This document shows, piece after piece, positions 43,967 to 51,793 of a stretch of DNA of 64,000 nucleotides. A program made the position numbers and the translations under genes. Each line of letters starts with the position of its first letter. The stretch's first letter is position 1. The notes under the pieces were generated by a model that made no database searches, was not told where the DNA came from, and worked only from the letters and a program-made list of their open reading frames with translations. Source of the DNA: an uncultured Hymenobacter sp. (GTDB lineage: Bacteria > Bacteroidota > Bacteroidia > Cytophagales > Hymenobacteraceae). The DNA lies in NCBI GenBank assembly GCA_913776615.1, contig CAJYPK010000015.1, positions 248,001-312,000 on the forward strand. Reading direction: 5' to 3'.

Positions 43967-44983
43967 TTACCCGCCGATAGTTGCCATGCTCTCGAAGCTG
44001 AGCTGATGCACCGGACGCTGACGCTCGGCCTCGAAGCCATTGGCAGCGCGGTGGTAGAAGGCCTGGCTCAGCGCCTGGGCTATTTGCTGGTCGGTGGCTC
44101 CCGTGCGCAGCAGTGCGCGCAGGTCGAGGCCCCCTTGGTCGTAGAGGCAGGTCTTGATGCCGCCCTCCGCCGTGAGGCGCAGGCGGTTGCAGGTGCCGCA
44201 GAAGGTGCGCGAATAGGCCGCGATAATGCCGACTTTACCGCGGTGCCCAGCTACGGTGTATTCGCTGGCCGTGGCCCCGGCCGCCGCCGAGGCGGGCACG
44301 AGCGCGCCCAGGTGCGCCTCCAGGTGCTGCCGGATGCGGCGGTGGTGCCAGGGCAGCGACTCGGGCGTCGCCACGTGGCTGCCCCCGTTGAAGGGCATCT
44401 CCTCAATAAAACGAACTTCCACCGGCAAGTCGCGCGTGAGCTCGGCCAGCGGCACCAAGTCCTGAATGTTGCGCCCATCCATCACGACCGCATTGATTTT
44501 CACTTGAATGCCCGCATCAAGCAGCGCGTAAAAAGTGCGCATCACCTGCGGCAGCTCGTCGCGGCGGGTTATCGCGAAAAACCGCTGACGGTCGAGCGTA
44601 TCGAGGCTGAGATTCACGGCCTTTACGCCGATGCGCGCCATCGTGGGCACGTGGGGCGCGGTGAGCACACCGTTGGTAGTCAGGCTAATATCGTCGAGGC
44701 CGGGCAGGGCAGCCAAGCGCTCCATAAAAGGCACCAAGTCGCGGCGCACGAAGGGCTCGCCGCCGGTGAGGCGCACCTTGCGCACGCCGAGGTGCGTCAT
44801 TATTTCCACCAGGCGCAGCATCTCCTCGTAGGTCAGCAGCTCGTGCTTGGGCATGTACTTGATGCCTTCTTCGGGCATGCAGTAAAAGCAGCGCAGGTTG
44901 CACCGGTCGGTCACGGCCAGGCGCAGATATTCGAGCGGCCGGCCGTGGGAGTCGTGGAGCACAGTGGAGGGAAGGGAAGACAT
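43967..44983 (-). CDS. moaA: GTP 3',8-cyclase (radical SAM)
   Basis: 338 residues. It catalyses the first step of molybdenum cofactor synthesis, rearranging GTP to 3',8-cyclo-GTP. The N-terminal radical-SAM [4Fe-4S] cluster is bound by Cys28, Cys32 and Cys35 in TDRCNLRCFYCMP; the SAM motif is LTGGEPFVRRDL. The C-terminal cluster is bound by Cys262, Cys265 and Cys279 (CGTCNRLRLTAEGGIKTC), and the chain ends in the functionally important diglycine (TIGG). A perfect TATATTTG box ends six bases before the ATG, suggesting a leaderless or nearly leaderless mRNA. It is probably cotranscribed with moaD, 88 bp downstream. Confidence 0.96.
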   Translation of the reverse strand: MSSLPSTVLHDSHGRPLEYLRLAVTDRCNLRCFYCMPEEGIKYMPKHELLTYEEMLRLVEIMTHLGVRKVRLTGGEPFVRRDLVPFMERLAALPGLDDISLTTNGVLTAPHVPTMARIGVKAVNLSLDTLDRQRFFAITRRDELPQVMRTFYALLDAGIQVKINAVVMDGRNIQDLVPLAELTRDLPVEVRFIEEMPFNGGSHVATPESLPWHHRRIRQHLEAHLGALVPASAAAGATASEYTVAGHRGKVGIIAAYSRTFCGTCNRLRLTAEGGIKTCLYDQGGLDLRALLRTGATDQQIAQALSQAFYHRAANGFEAERQRPVHQLSFESMATIGG

Positions 44984-44988
44984 CTAGC

Positions 44989-44996
44989 CAAATATA
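44989..44996 (-). promoter_or_regulatory. -7 box of moaA
   Basis: TATATTTG on the minus strand, exact TAnnTTTG, six bases before the start codon. A start at the usual distance would fall at or beside the ATG. No -33 TTTG is seen at normal spacing. Confidence 0.45.
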
Positions 44997-45165
44997 AGTC
45001 GGGGGCTAGCGGGCCGGCTGACTGCGGCCGGCGATACCTAGCATGGCCTACGCGGCCACGGCCGGGTAGGTTGGCCTCCCCCGCAATATCAGAAGCCTAC
45101 CACGGGGTAAAAAGTTACCCTCGCTCGCCGTACGCCGCAGCCGATTGCTCCGCGAATCCCCCGGC

Positions 45166-46263
45166 TTACTCCGCGTATTCTTCGAGTCCTCCACTGAGAC
45201 TTAGCACATTATCGTACCCAAACTCACTACGCAGCAGCTCCGCAGCCCGGGCGCTGCGCACGCCGCTCTGGCAATACACCACCACCGGGCGGGTACGGGG
45301 AACTTCGGTAGCTCGGGCAGCCAGCTCGGGCAGGGGCAGCAACAGCGCACCGGGCAGGTGCCGCCGCTGAAACTCCAGCGGCCCGCGCACATCGAGCAGC
45401 AGCGGGGGCGCGGCCGAGGCCAGCTGCTGCCGCAGTTCCTCGGCCGTGAGGCTGGCCGGAGTAATCGGCGCGCAACTCACGTCGAAATAATCGGCGGCGT
45501 TGGCCGTATCGAGGTTGATGGCACTTTGAACGGCATCGCGCTTGAAGCGCAGCGTACGGCTCTGAAACGTGAGGGTATCGAGCACCCAAAGCCGGCCGCT
45601 TAATACATCGCCCAGGCCTAGTATCACTTTCACCGCCTCGGTGGCCTGCACCGTGCCAATGAGACCGGGCAGCACGTTGAGTACACCGGTAGTATTGCAG
45701 TCCGGGGCCTCCGCAGCGCCGGGGGGCTCCGGAAAGAGGCAGCGGTACGTAGGCCCATCCTGATAATTAAACACCGACACCTGGCCCTCGAATTTATAAA
45801 TGGCTCCCGATACCAGCGGCCGGCCCAGGCTCACGCAGGCATCGTTGAGGAGGTAGCGGGTCGGGAAATTGTCGGAGCCGTCTACCACTACGTCGTAAGC
45901 CGCTACCAGCGCCCGCACGTTGGCGGGACTCACGCGCTCGGGATGCAGCACGTAGGTATTCAATTCGTTGAGGTGGCGCAGGGCGCTGGCGGCGGCCTCT
46001 ACCTTCAGCCGGCCCACGTCGGCGGGACCGTAGAGAATCTGGCGGGGCAGGTTGGTCAGCTCTACCCGGTCGGCATCGGCCAGGCCGAGCGTGCCCACAC
46101 CGGCGGCGGCCAGGTATTGCAGAATAGGACAGCCCAGCCCACCCGCCCCCACCACCAGGACGCGGGCCTGGCGCAGCCGCAACTGGCCGGCCTCGCCAAT
46201 TTCGGCTAGTTGCAGGTGGCGACGGTAGCGCTGGCGCTCGGGGGCAGAGAAAAGAGAAGACAT
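45166..46263 (-). CDS. moeB: MoeB/ThiF-type adenylyltransferase fused to rhodanese
   Basis: 365 residues from MSSLFSAPERQRYRRHLQL; an in-frame ATG at 46329 adds 22 unlikely residues. The E1-like domain has the ATP loop GAGGLGCP (39-46), ADADRVELTNLPRQILY, DGSDNFPTRYLLND and DCNTTGVLNVLPG. A C-terminal rhodanese domain has the active loop CQSGVRS (Cys331). It should adenylate the MoaD C-terminus and hand over sulfur. Oddity: the paired CxxC zinc ligands of classical MoeB are not intact, with only YRC and SCAP remaining. A ThiF role in thiamine synthesis is possible, but the moa neighbours favour molybdopterin. Confidence 0.9.
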   Translation of the reverse strand: MSSLFSAPERQRYRRHLQLAEIGEAGQLRLRQARVLVVGAGGLGCPILQYLAAAGVGTLGLADADRVELTNLPRQILYGPADVGRLKVEAAASALRHLNELNTYVLHPERVSPANVRALVAAYDVVVDGSDNFPTRYLLNDACVSLGRPLVSGAIYKFEGQVSVFNYQDGPTYRCLFPEPPGAAEAPDCNTTGVLNVLPGLIGTVQATEAVKVILGLGDVLSGRLWVLDTLTFQSRTLRFKRDAVQSAINLDTANAADYFDVSCAPITPASLTAEELRQQLASAAPPLLLDVRGPLEFQRRHLPGALLLPLPELAARATEVPRTRPVVVYCQSGVRSARAAELLRSEFGYDNVLSLSGGLEEYAE

Positions 46264-46357
46264 AGCCGGGTATAAAGCGGTGAGTAGGCAGAAAGTTGCG
46301 TTGCCAGTCGCTCTACCGCCGCGCGCCAACCTGCCTCAACGCAATACGCTCCCGAAG

Positions 46358-47182
46358 TTAAATCGGCACGTTGAACCCAAAGCCATAGATCAACTGCGCC
46401 GACCCAAAGTGGTGCGTGACGCGCCCCAGGCGGTCGGCCCCGATGTAGCTGTTGGTGTAGTTGGCAAATGCTCCTTGAAAATCAGTATTCAGGAAGAAAT
46501 AGTGGTACAACTCTAGGCGCAGGCCGCCACTGGCCCCGGCTACCCAGCCCTCGTAGTGAAACGGCCCCTCGGCGTGGCTCGTGAAGATGGAGGAGATGGT
46601 GTACGAAATCATGGGACCGCCGCCGACCTTGCCAATGCCGCTGAGCACCACGTGCCGGCCAGCCAGCAGCTGCCAGCGCTTGACCAGATTCACCATCAGG
46701 TAATTATTACCATTGGTGTGCTGCAAGTGCACAAAGTCGGGCGTCACGAGCGTATCGCGGTCGAAGCGAAAGCCCCGGATCTGCCCCGATACCCGCATCA
46801 CTTGGTTGTCGTCGACCACGTACTTCAGGTGGTTCCAGCTTACCTCAATCCCTAGGTCGTGCTTGTCGTGAAACATGTAGCCCGCCGTGAGGTCGTACTG
46901 CGGCACGGTGAGGTTGCTGGGCTTCCAGAAGTCGCTCATGCTGGGGTGGTCGTGGGCCACCGCATTGTGAAACGTAAAATCGTAGTCGTCGGACTTGCTG
47001 TTACGAAAGCGAATATCCGATTTGGTGTACCAGTCGCGATTATAACTCCAGCTGATATACACGCTGCCGTGGTCGCGGCCGCGGACTGGTAAGTCTAACG
47101 TATTGGCACTCACCCCCACCTGTGCCCAACTCACTCTGGCGCTGCCTATCAGCAGCCCTGCCAACAGTAAAAACTTCTTCAT
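46358..47182 (-). CDS. Outer-membrane protein, unknown role
   Basis: 274 residues with a signal peptide (MKKFLLLAGLLIGSARVSWAQ). The remainder alternates aromatic-rich strands (GSVYISWSYNRDWYTKSDI, YDLTAGYMFHDKHDLGIEVSWNHL, GGLRLELYHYFFLNTDFQGAF) and ends FGFGFNVPI, consistent with an outer-membrane beta-barrel of about 10-12 strands. His-rich loops (HNAVAHDHPS, FHDKHD) might contact a ligand or metal, which is speculation. It lies 94 bp upstream of the MoeB-like gene on the same strand, and a transcriptional link is possible but not evident. Confidence 0.7.
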   Translation of the reverse strand: MKKFLLLAGLLIGSARVSWAQVGVSANTLDLPVRGRDHGSVYISWSYNRDWYTKSDIRFRNSKSDDYDFTFHNAVAHDHPSMSDFWKPSNLTVPQYDLTAGYMFHDKHDLGIEVSWNHLKYVVDDNQVMRVSGQIRGFRFDRDTLVTPDFVHLQHTNGNNYLMVNLVKRWQLLAGRHVVLSGIGKVGGGPMISYTISSIFTSHAEGPFHYEGWVAGASGGLRLELYHYFFLNTDFQGAFANYTNSYIGADRLGRVTHHFGSAQLIYGFGFNVPI

Positions 47183-47294
47183 TAAGAAACAGTGAATAAA
47201 CTTAGCGTATGGCTAAGGCTACTCAAAGTTACTGCGGAGGCTAGAGTTGATAAATATTTTCTTGGTTGCCCCTGGAATTCACGCTTTTTACACA

Positions 47295-47302
47295 TAGTTT
47301 TG
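47295..47302 (+). promoter_or_regulatory. Candidate -7 box for the PEGA-like lipoprotein
   Basis: TAGTTTTG, exact TAnnTTTG, about 63 bp before the ATG at 47365. The nearest GTTG is 26 bp upstream, longer than usual. Confidence 0.35.
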
Positions 47303-47364
47303 TCGGGGTGTTTTATGTCTAGTTACTAAAACATTACTAGTTCTCTTTCTTATCCTTTTTTCTG

Positions 47365-47874
47365 ATGAAGGCACGCCTACCCATTTTACTGCTAGCCAGC
47401 GCTAGCTTACTTTCTTCTTGTGCCTCTATCGTGAGCCACTCTACTTGGCCGGTGACGTTGAGCAGCGCACCCGCCGGGGCTACGGTTTCGGTTGTCGACC
47501 GGGGGGGCCGCGAAGTATTTTCCGGCGTAACGCCGGCTGCCGTACGCCTGAGCTCAGGTGCTGGCTTCTTTCAGCGAGCCAAGTACACCATTAATTTCTC
47601 TAAGCCCGGGTTCGCCTCCAAAACCATTCCGCTCGAAGCTGACATAAATGGGTGGTACTTCGGCAATTTTCTGTTTGGCGGAGCTATCGGCATGCTCATT
47701 GTAGATCCTGCTACTGGCGCTATGTACCGTCTCTCGCAACGCGACGTACAGGTAGCCCTCGTGCAAACCACCGCCTTTGAGCTAAACCCAACCTCTCCCA
47801 CTGGCTTGCGCATCGTGTCGCTAGATGAAGTACCCGCCGCCGCCCGTGCGCTCATGGTACGCGTACAGCCGTAG
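47365..47874 (+). CDS. Lipoprotein with PEGA-like domain
   Basis: 169 residues. The lipobox LLSSCAS at about 16-20 marks a lipoprotein. The following region VTLSSAPAGATVSVVDRGGREVFSGVTPAAVRLSSG is PEGA-like (a small beta domain common in surface proteins), with YTINFSKPGFASKTIPLEADINGWYFGNFLFGG after it, where NGWYFGN is a recurrent wording in such lipoproteins. It probably sits in the outer membrane or periplasm and has a structural role; no enzyme motif is seen. It is monocistronic with a strong terminator. Confidence 0.75.
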   Translation: MKARLPILLLASASLLSSCASIVSHSTWPVTLSSAPAGATVSVVDRGGREVFSGVTPAAVRLSSGAGFFQRAKYTINFSKPGFASKTIPLEADINGWYFGNFLFGGAIGMLIVDPATGAMYRLSQRDVQVALVQTTAFELNPTSPTGLRIVSLDEVPAAARALMVRVQP

Positions 47875-47897
47875 CCCTCGTTATCCTGAGTATTTAT

Positions 47898-47935
47898 AAA
47901 AAGGGGTGCTAGTCACAAGACTAGCACCCCTTTTT
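47898..47935. terminator. Bidirectional intrinsic terminator
   Basis: AAAAAGGGGTGCTAGTC / GACTAGCACCCCTTTTT with a small loop between convergent genes. Confidence 0.88.
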
Positions 47936-47942
47936 AGTGCAT

Positions 47943-48701
47943 TTAGTGCACGAAGGCCGCGCCCGCCAGCGCCAGCACCGCCCGGCGCGTAGCCTCGGGC
48001 TGCTCCAGGTAGGCTTGGTGGCCGCTGCCTTCGAGAAAAAGCGCCGAGGCCAGCGGGGCTAAGGCCGCCTGGGCTACGGAGTCGGCCAGCGGCACGGCCA
48101 CGTCGTGCTTGCCGGCTACCAGCAGCACTGGAAAGCGGGCGGTGCGCAGTACGGCGGTGCGGTCGGGCCGGGCGGCCATGGCGCGCATCGCCCCGGCAAT
48201 TGTCGCCTCGGGCGTGGCCTTGCCGATGTCTTCGAGCAGGGCCAGCGCCTCGGGTAGCCGGTCGCGGTTGGTGGGCGCAAAGAGCGGGCGCACAAAGCTT
48301 TCCATGAACTTAGATAAGCCGTGGCGCTCCACGAAGCCGATGTTTTTCTCCCGGTTTTGGCGCTTCTCGTCGGTGTCGGGCTTGGCGGTGGAGTTGATGA
48401 GGGCCAGGCCCGCCACGCGGTCGGGATAGCGCTCGGCCAGGGCCAGTGCCACGTAGCCGCCCATGCTGTGGCCCACCACGAGCACCGGGCCGGGGCAGCC
48501 CTTCTGGTCGAGGTAGCTAACTACGTAGCGCGCCTGGGCCTCCATGCTGAAATCGGGCACGGCCGCACGGTTGGTGCCATGGCCCAGCAGGTTGGGCGTG
48601 AGCAGCCGAAAACCCGCCGGGAAGGGTCGGGTAAATTCGGTCCAGACCTCGCGGCTTTCGGCGAAGCCGTGGAGAAACAGGATGGTGGGCGCAGTAGACA
48701 T
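47943..48701 (-). CDS. Alpha/beta-fold hydrolase
   Basis: 252 residues from MSTAPTILFLHGFAES; an upstream ATG at 48740 adds 13 residues and would overlap the -7 box at 48738. Alpha/beta hydrolase signatures: oxyanion-hole HGFAES (11-16), nucleophile elbow GHSMGGY with Ser79, a candidate acid in GKHDVAVPL, and catalytic His in GSGHQAYLEQPE near the end. The family spans esterases, haloperoxidases and MhpC/BioH-like hydrolases, and the substrate is unknown. It is cytoplasmic, with no signal, and is divergent from an SRPBCC membrane protein with 48 bp between start codons, so regulation may be shared. Confidence 0.88.
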   Translation of the reverse strand: MSTAPTILFLHGFAESREVWTEFTRPFPAGFRLLTPNLLGHGTNRAAVPDFSMEAQARYVVSYLDQKGCPGPVLVVGHSMGGYVALALAERYPDRVAGLALINSTAKPDTDEKRQNREKNIGFVERHGLSKFMESFVRPLFAPTNRDRLPEALALLEDIGKATPEATIAGAMRAMAARPDRTAVLRTARFPVLLVAGKHDVAVPLADSVAQAALAPLASALFLEGSGHQAYLEQPEATRRAVLALAGAAFVH

Positions 48702-48737
48702 GACCGGTAGTACCTTGCCAGCGGCAAGTATTCGGGC

Positions 48738-48745
48738 CAAAACTA
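48738..48745 (-). promoter_or_regulatory. Candidate -7 box of the hydrolase gene
   Basis: TAGTTTTG on the minus strand, exact TAnnTTTG, 36 bp before the chosen start at 48701. It supports that start over the longer one. Confidence 0.4.
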
Positions 48746-48749
48746 CGGT

Positions 48750-49718
48750 ATGATCGCACGGCAGCGCTACCCTTTTCTAGTTGCTATTGGCCTGGGCTTA
48801 TTATTTGCCCTGCTGTCACGCTACTTATTCAGCGACGAGTTGGGCAACCGGGCCGGCAACCTGCTTACGGTAAGTTTCTTGCTGGGTGTACCTATTGCGC
48901 TCGGAGCTATAACGGCGCACTTTATTCCGGTAGAAAAGTTTGGCTGGCGGATGTTTGGCGCGCCAGGGCTTACTGTCTTACTATTTATTATTTCGGCGTT
49001 CATTTTTCATCTCGAAGGTCTTATTTGTCTGATTATCATTGGGCCGATATTCTTCGTCCTGGCATCGCTAGGGGCTTGGCTTTACCAGATTATCGCCGAC
49101 CAACTGCCGCCCCGGCGCGACAAGACGCTGGTAGTTACCGCCTTCGCCCTGTTGCCTTTTCTGGCCATCGGTATTGAAAACCGCTTCGATAACCCCGACG
49201 ATTTCCGGCGCGTCGAAAACACTATCGAGATAAACGCGCCGGCCGCCGTAGTGTGGCAGCACATTATACGGGTGGCCCCGATCAGGGCCGCCGACTTGGG
49301 CCACAGCTTCATCGACGACATGGGTTTTCCGCGCCCCGTTGAGGCGACGCTCACCCGCGAGGGGGTGGGCGGCGTTCGCCACGCCACCTTCGAGCGCGGC
49401 GTCGAATTCATCGAAACCGTGGACGACTGGCAGCCCCTCAAGCAACTATCCTTCAGCATCGTACCAAACACGGCTACCATCCCGCCCACTACCTTCGATG
49501 AGCACGTTATCGTAGGCGGACGGTTTTTCGACGTGCTGCGCGGCACCTACGAGCTACGATCCGCTGGCCCCGGCCGCACGCTGCTCGTGCTGCATAGCCA
49601 GCAGCGGCTAAGCACCCACCTCAATTGGTACGCCGGCCTCTGGACGAGCTGGGTAATGCACGAAATTCAGGGCCGCATCCTCACTGTACTCAAGCGCCGC
49701 TGCGAAGCTGCCGGTTAG
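48750..49718 (+). CDS. Membrane protein with C-terminal SRPBCC domain
   Basis: 322 residues. The first 140 hold four hydrophobic helices (about 8-25, 40-58, 70-90, 92-112, plus a fifth near 128-142). The rest (FRRVENTIEINAPAAVVWQHIIRVAPI ... SFSIVPNT ... GRFFDVLRGTYELRS ... LHSQQRLSTHLNWYAGLW) is an SRPBCC/START-like fold that binds hydrophobic ligands. Related proteins occur singly in Bacteroidota and Proteobacteria; their function is unknown. A lipid-handling role at the inner membrane is inferred. It is divergent from the alpha/beta hydrolase. Confidence 0.75.
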   Translation: MIARQRYPFLVAIGLGLLFALLSRYLFSDELGNRAGNLLTVSFLLGVPIALGAITAHFIPVEKFGWRMFGAPGLTVLLFIISAFIFHLEGLICLIIIGPIFFVLASLGAWLYQIIADQLPPRRDKTLVVTAFALLPFLAIGIENRFDNPDDFRRVENTIEINAPAAVVWQHIIRVAPIRAADLGHSFIDDMGFPRPVEATLTREGVGGVRHATFERGVEFIETVDDWQPLKQLSFSIVPNTATIPPTTFDEHVIVGGRFFDVLRGTYELRSAGPGRTLLVLHSQQRLSTHLNWYAGLWTSWVMHEIQGRILTVLKRRCEAAG

Positions 49719-49878
49719 CTGGCAGGTTGTGGGGGTAGCCCGAGGTGGGGGTTTACAACCTCTGCCCCCGCAGCGCGTCTGTGACTGGCGGCGCTAGCAG
49801 CGCCCGCCCGCAACCTTCTTCGGGCATTGGTAGTTGCCACTTGCCAGCCGTCTTTTTAACGTCTTATTTTCTAGGCTC

Positions 49879-51162
49879 ATGCTTTCCTTTTCCCCTCGTT
49901 ACCTTTTCGCCGTGCCGGTGCTGGCGGGCAGCCTGGCGCTGCTGGCCAGCCAGTCGCACGTCAGTGTCGCCCCCGACCCCGACAATGCCGGTCTCAAGCT
50001 CCCGGCGGGCTTCGGGGCTCTCAAAGTAGCCGAAACCGGCGGCAAGGCCCGCCACCTCGCCGTGACGCCTCAGGGCGTTATTTACGTGAAGCTCAACCGG
50101 GTGAAAGACGGTAAGGGCATCCTGGTGCTGCACAGCCAGCCCACCGGCAAGGCGACCGTCACGGGTGGCTTTGGCGACTACGGCGGTACCGGCATATACG
50201 TGAAAAACGGCTACCTCTACGCCTCCTCCGACCACGCCGTGTACCGCTACAAGCTCGATGCCAAGGGCGAGGTAGAGGCTCCCGGCAAGGGCGAGCTGCT
50301 GGTGCGCGGCCTCAAAGTGGGCAGCCAGCACGAGTCGAAGTCCATCGTGCTCGACAACGCGGATAATCTATACGTTAACATCGGGGCCTACGCCAATGCC
50401 TGCCAAGAGCAGGACCGGACGCGCGGCTCCAAGGGCATCCCCAATTGCCCCATCCTCGACTCGGCGGGCGGCATCTGGCAATTCAAGGCCAGCCAGGCCA
50501 ATCAGACGTATAAAAACGGTACGCGCTACGCCACCGGCTTGCGCAACGTGGTGGGCCTCGACTGGAATCAGCAGGATAATCAGCTCTTCGTGATGCAGCA
50601 CGGCCGCGACCAGTTGCACGACAACTGGCCCGCCCTGTACACCGACCAGCAGTCAGCCCAGCTACCCGCCGAGTGCATGTACGCCCTCAAACCGGGCGAT
50701 AATGCCGGCTGGCCTTACCTCTACTACGACCCGCAGCAGAAGAAGAAAATTCTTGGCCCCGAGTACGGCGGCGATGGTAAGAAAGAAGCTACCGGCAATT
50801 ACCTCGACCCCGCCGCCGCCTACCCCGCTCACATGGCTCCCAATGGCCTGCTGTTCTACACAGGCACCATGTTTCCGGCGAAGTACCGCAACGGGGCCTT
50901 CATCGCCTTCCACGGCTCCTGGAACCGGGCTCCCGAGCCGCAGGCGGGCTACTACGTGGTTTTTCAACCGTTTAAGGATGGTAAGCCCAGCGGCCAGTGG
51001 GAGGTTTTTGCCGATAATTTCGCGGGTTCGGCGGCCAAGGTGGCCTCCGGCCGCGCCGACCACCGCCCCTGCGGCCTCGCCCAGGGTCCCGATGGCTCGC
51101 TCTACGTGAGCGACGACTCGAAGGGCACCATCTACCGCATCGTGTATAACGCTAAGAAATAA
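49879..51162 (+). CDS. PQQ-type sugar/sorbosone dehydrogenase-like beta-propeller
   Basis: 427 residues from MLSFSPRYLFAVPVLAGSLAL, an export signal; the frame extends to 49834. The rest is a six-bladed propeller of the glucose/L-sorbosone dehydrogenase family: GFGALKVAETGGKARHLAVTP, YATGLRNVVGLDWN, FVMQHGRDQLHDNWP, AYPAHMAPNGLLFYTG, FIAFHGSWNRAP and DGSLYVSDDSKGTIYRIVY. These periplasmic enzymes oxidise sugars or aldehydes and pass electrons on. The stop codon overlaps the start of a cytochrome c gene by one base, so the cytochrome is the likely electron acceptor. The cofactor (PQQ) is known for the family, not shown here. Confidence 0.88.
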   Translation: MLSFSPRYLFAVPVLAGSLALLASQSHVSVAPDPDNAGLKLPAGFGALKVAETGGKARHLAVTPQGVIYVKLNRVKDGKGILVLHSQPTGKATVTGGFGDYGGTGIYVKNGYLYASSDHAVYRYKLDAKGEVEAPGKGELLVRGLKVGSQHESKSIVLDNADNLYVNIGAYANACQEQDRTRGSKGIPNCPILDSAGGIWQFKASQANQTYKNGTRYATGLRNVVGLDWNQQDNQLFVMQHGRDQLHDNWPALYTDQQSAQLPAECMYALKPGDNAGWPYLYYDPQQKKKILGPEYGGDGKKEATGNYLDPAAAYPAHMAPNGLLFYTGTMFPAKYRNGAFIAFHGSWNRAPEPQAGYYVVFQPFKDGKPSGQWEVFADNFAGSAAKVASGRADHRPCGLAQGPDGSLYVSDDSKGTIYRIVYNAKK

Positions 51163-51614
51163 TGACTTTCCGACTAGCCTTCCTGGCCTTCGCGCTGGCG
51201 GGCGGCGTGTTCTCGCTGCAAGCCCAGCACCGCCCGGCCCCCAAGAAAGCGCCCGCCAAAGCCGACCCCGCCCTGGCAGCCTCGCTCGCACGCGGCGCAG
51301 TAGTGTACAAAAACGTCTGCATCACCTGCCACCAGGCCGACGGCGGCGGCGTTCCCAACATGAACCCGCCGCTCATCAAAACCCAGTACGTGCTCGGCGA
51401 CAAGGCCCGGCTGGCCCACATCGTGCTGGCCGGCCTGGCCGAACCCATCGAAATCGACGGCGACGAGTACAAGCAGCACATGCCCGCCCAGGCTTACCTC
51501 ACCGACCAGCAAGTGGCCGACGTGCTCACCTACGTGCGCAACAGCTTCGGCAACAAGGCCAGCGCCGTGCAGGTCGCCGAAGTCAAAGCCGTACGCGCCA
51601 CGCTGCCGAAGTAG
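51162..51614 (+). CDS. Secreted c-type cytochrome
   Basis: 150 residues: a signal peptide (MTFRLAFLAFALAGGVFSLQAQ), a Lys/Ala-Pro linker, then a class I cytochrome c with heme motif CITCH (Cys53, Cys56, His57) and a probable axial Met in YKQHMPAQ. ATG overlaps the TAA of the upstream dehydrogenase by one base, a sign of translational coupling. It should take electrons from that enzyme in the periplasm and deliver them to the respiratory chain. It is followed by a REP-like repeat. Confidence 0.93.
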   Translation: MTFRLAFLAFALAGGVFSLQAQHRPAPKKAPAKADPALAASLARGAVVYKNVCITCHQADGGGVPNMNPPLIKTQYVLGDKARLAHIVLAGLAEPIEIDGDEYKQHMPAQAYLTDQQVADVLTYVRNSFGNKASAVQVAEVKAVRATLPK

Positions 51615-51640
51615 CAGCGAATGAGTTGAATCTCAAGTTG

Positions 51641-51734
51641 TGTCATGCTGAGCTTGCCGAAGCATCTTGTCTGCATTGGCTGGATTGTCATTCCAACGAT
51701 GCAGGCAAGATGCTTCGGCAAGCTCAGCATGACG
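51641..51734. repeat. REP-like inverted repeat, family B copy 2
   Basis: 36-bp arms starting TGTCATGCTGAGCTTGCCGA, two differences between arms, with a 22-bp centre. It borders the AAA ATPase cassette on its left side. Confidence 0.85.
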
Positions 51735-51766
51735 TTTTTTGATAAGGCAAAGTTTTCTAGACCGCC

Positions 51767-51774
51767 TAGCTTTG
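51767..51774 (+). promoter_or_regulatory. -7 box of the ATPase/nuclease cassette
   Basis: TAGCTTTG, exact TAnnTTTG, 20 bp before the ATG at 51794. TTTG at 51738-51741 lies 25 bp upstream, a little far for a -33 element. It indicates an independent promoter for the two-gene unit. Confidence 0.5.
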
Positions 51775-51793
51775 CAGCCTTATCTTAGAAATT

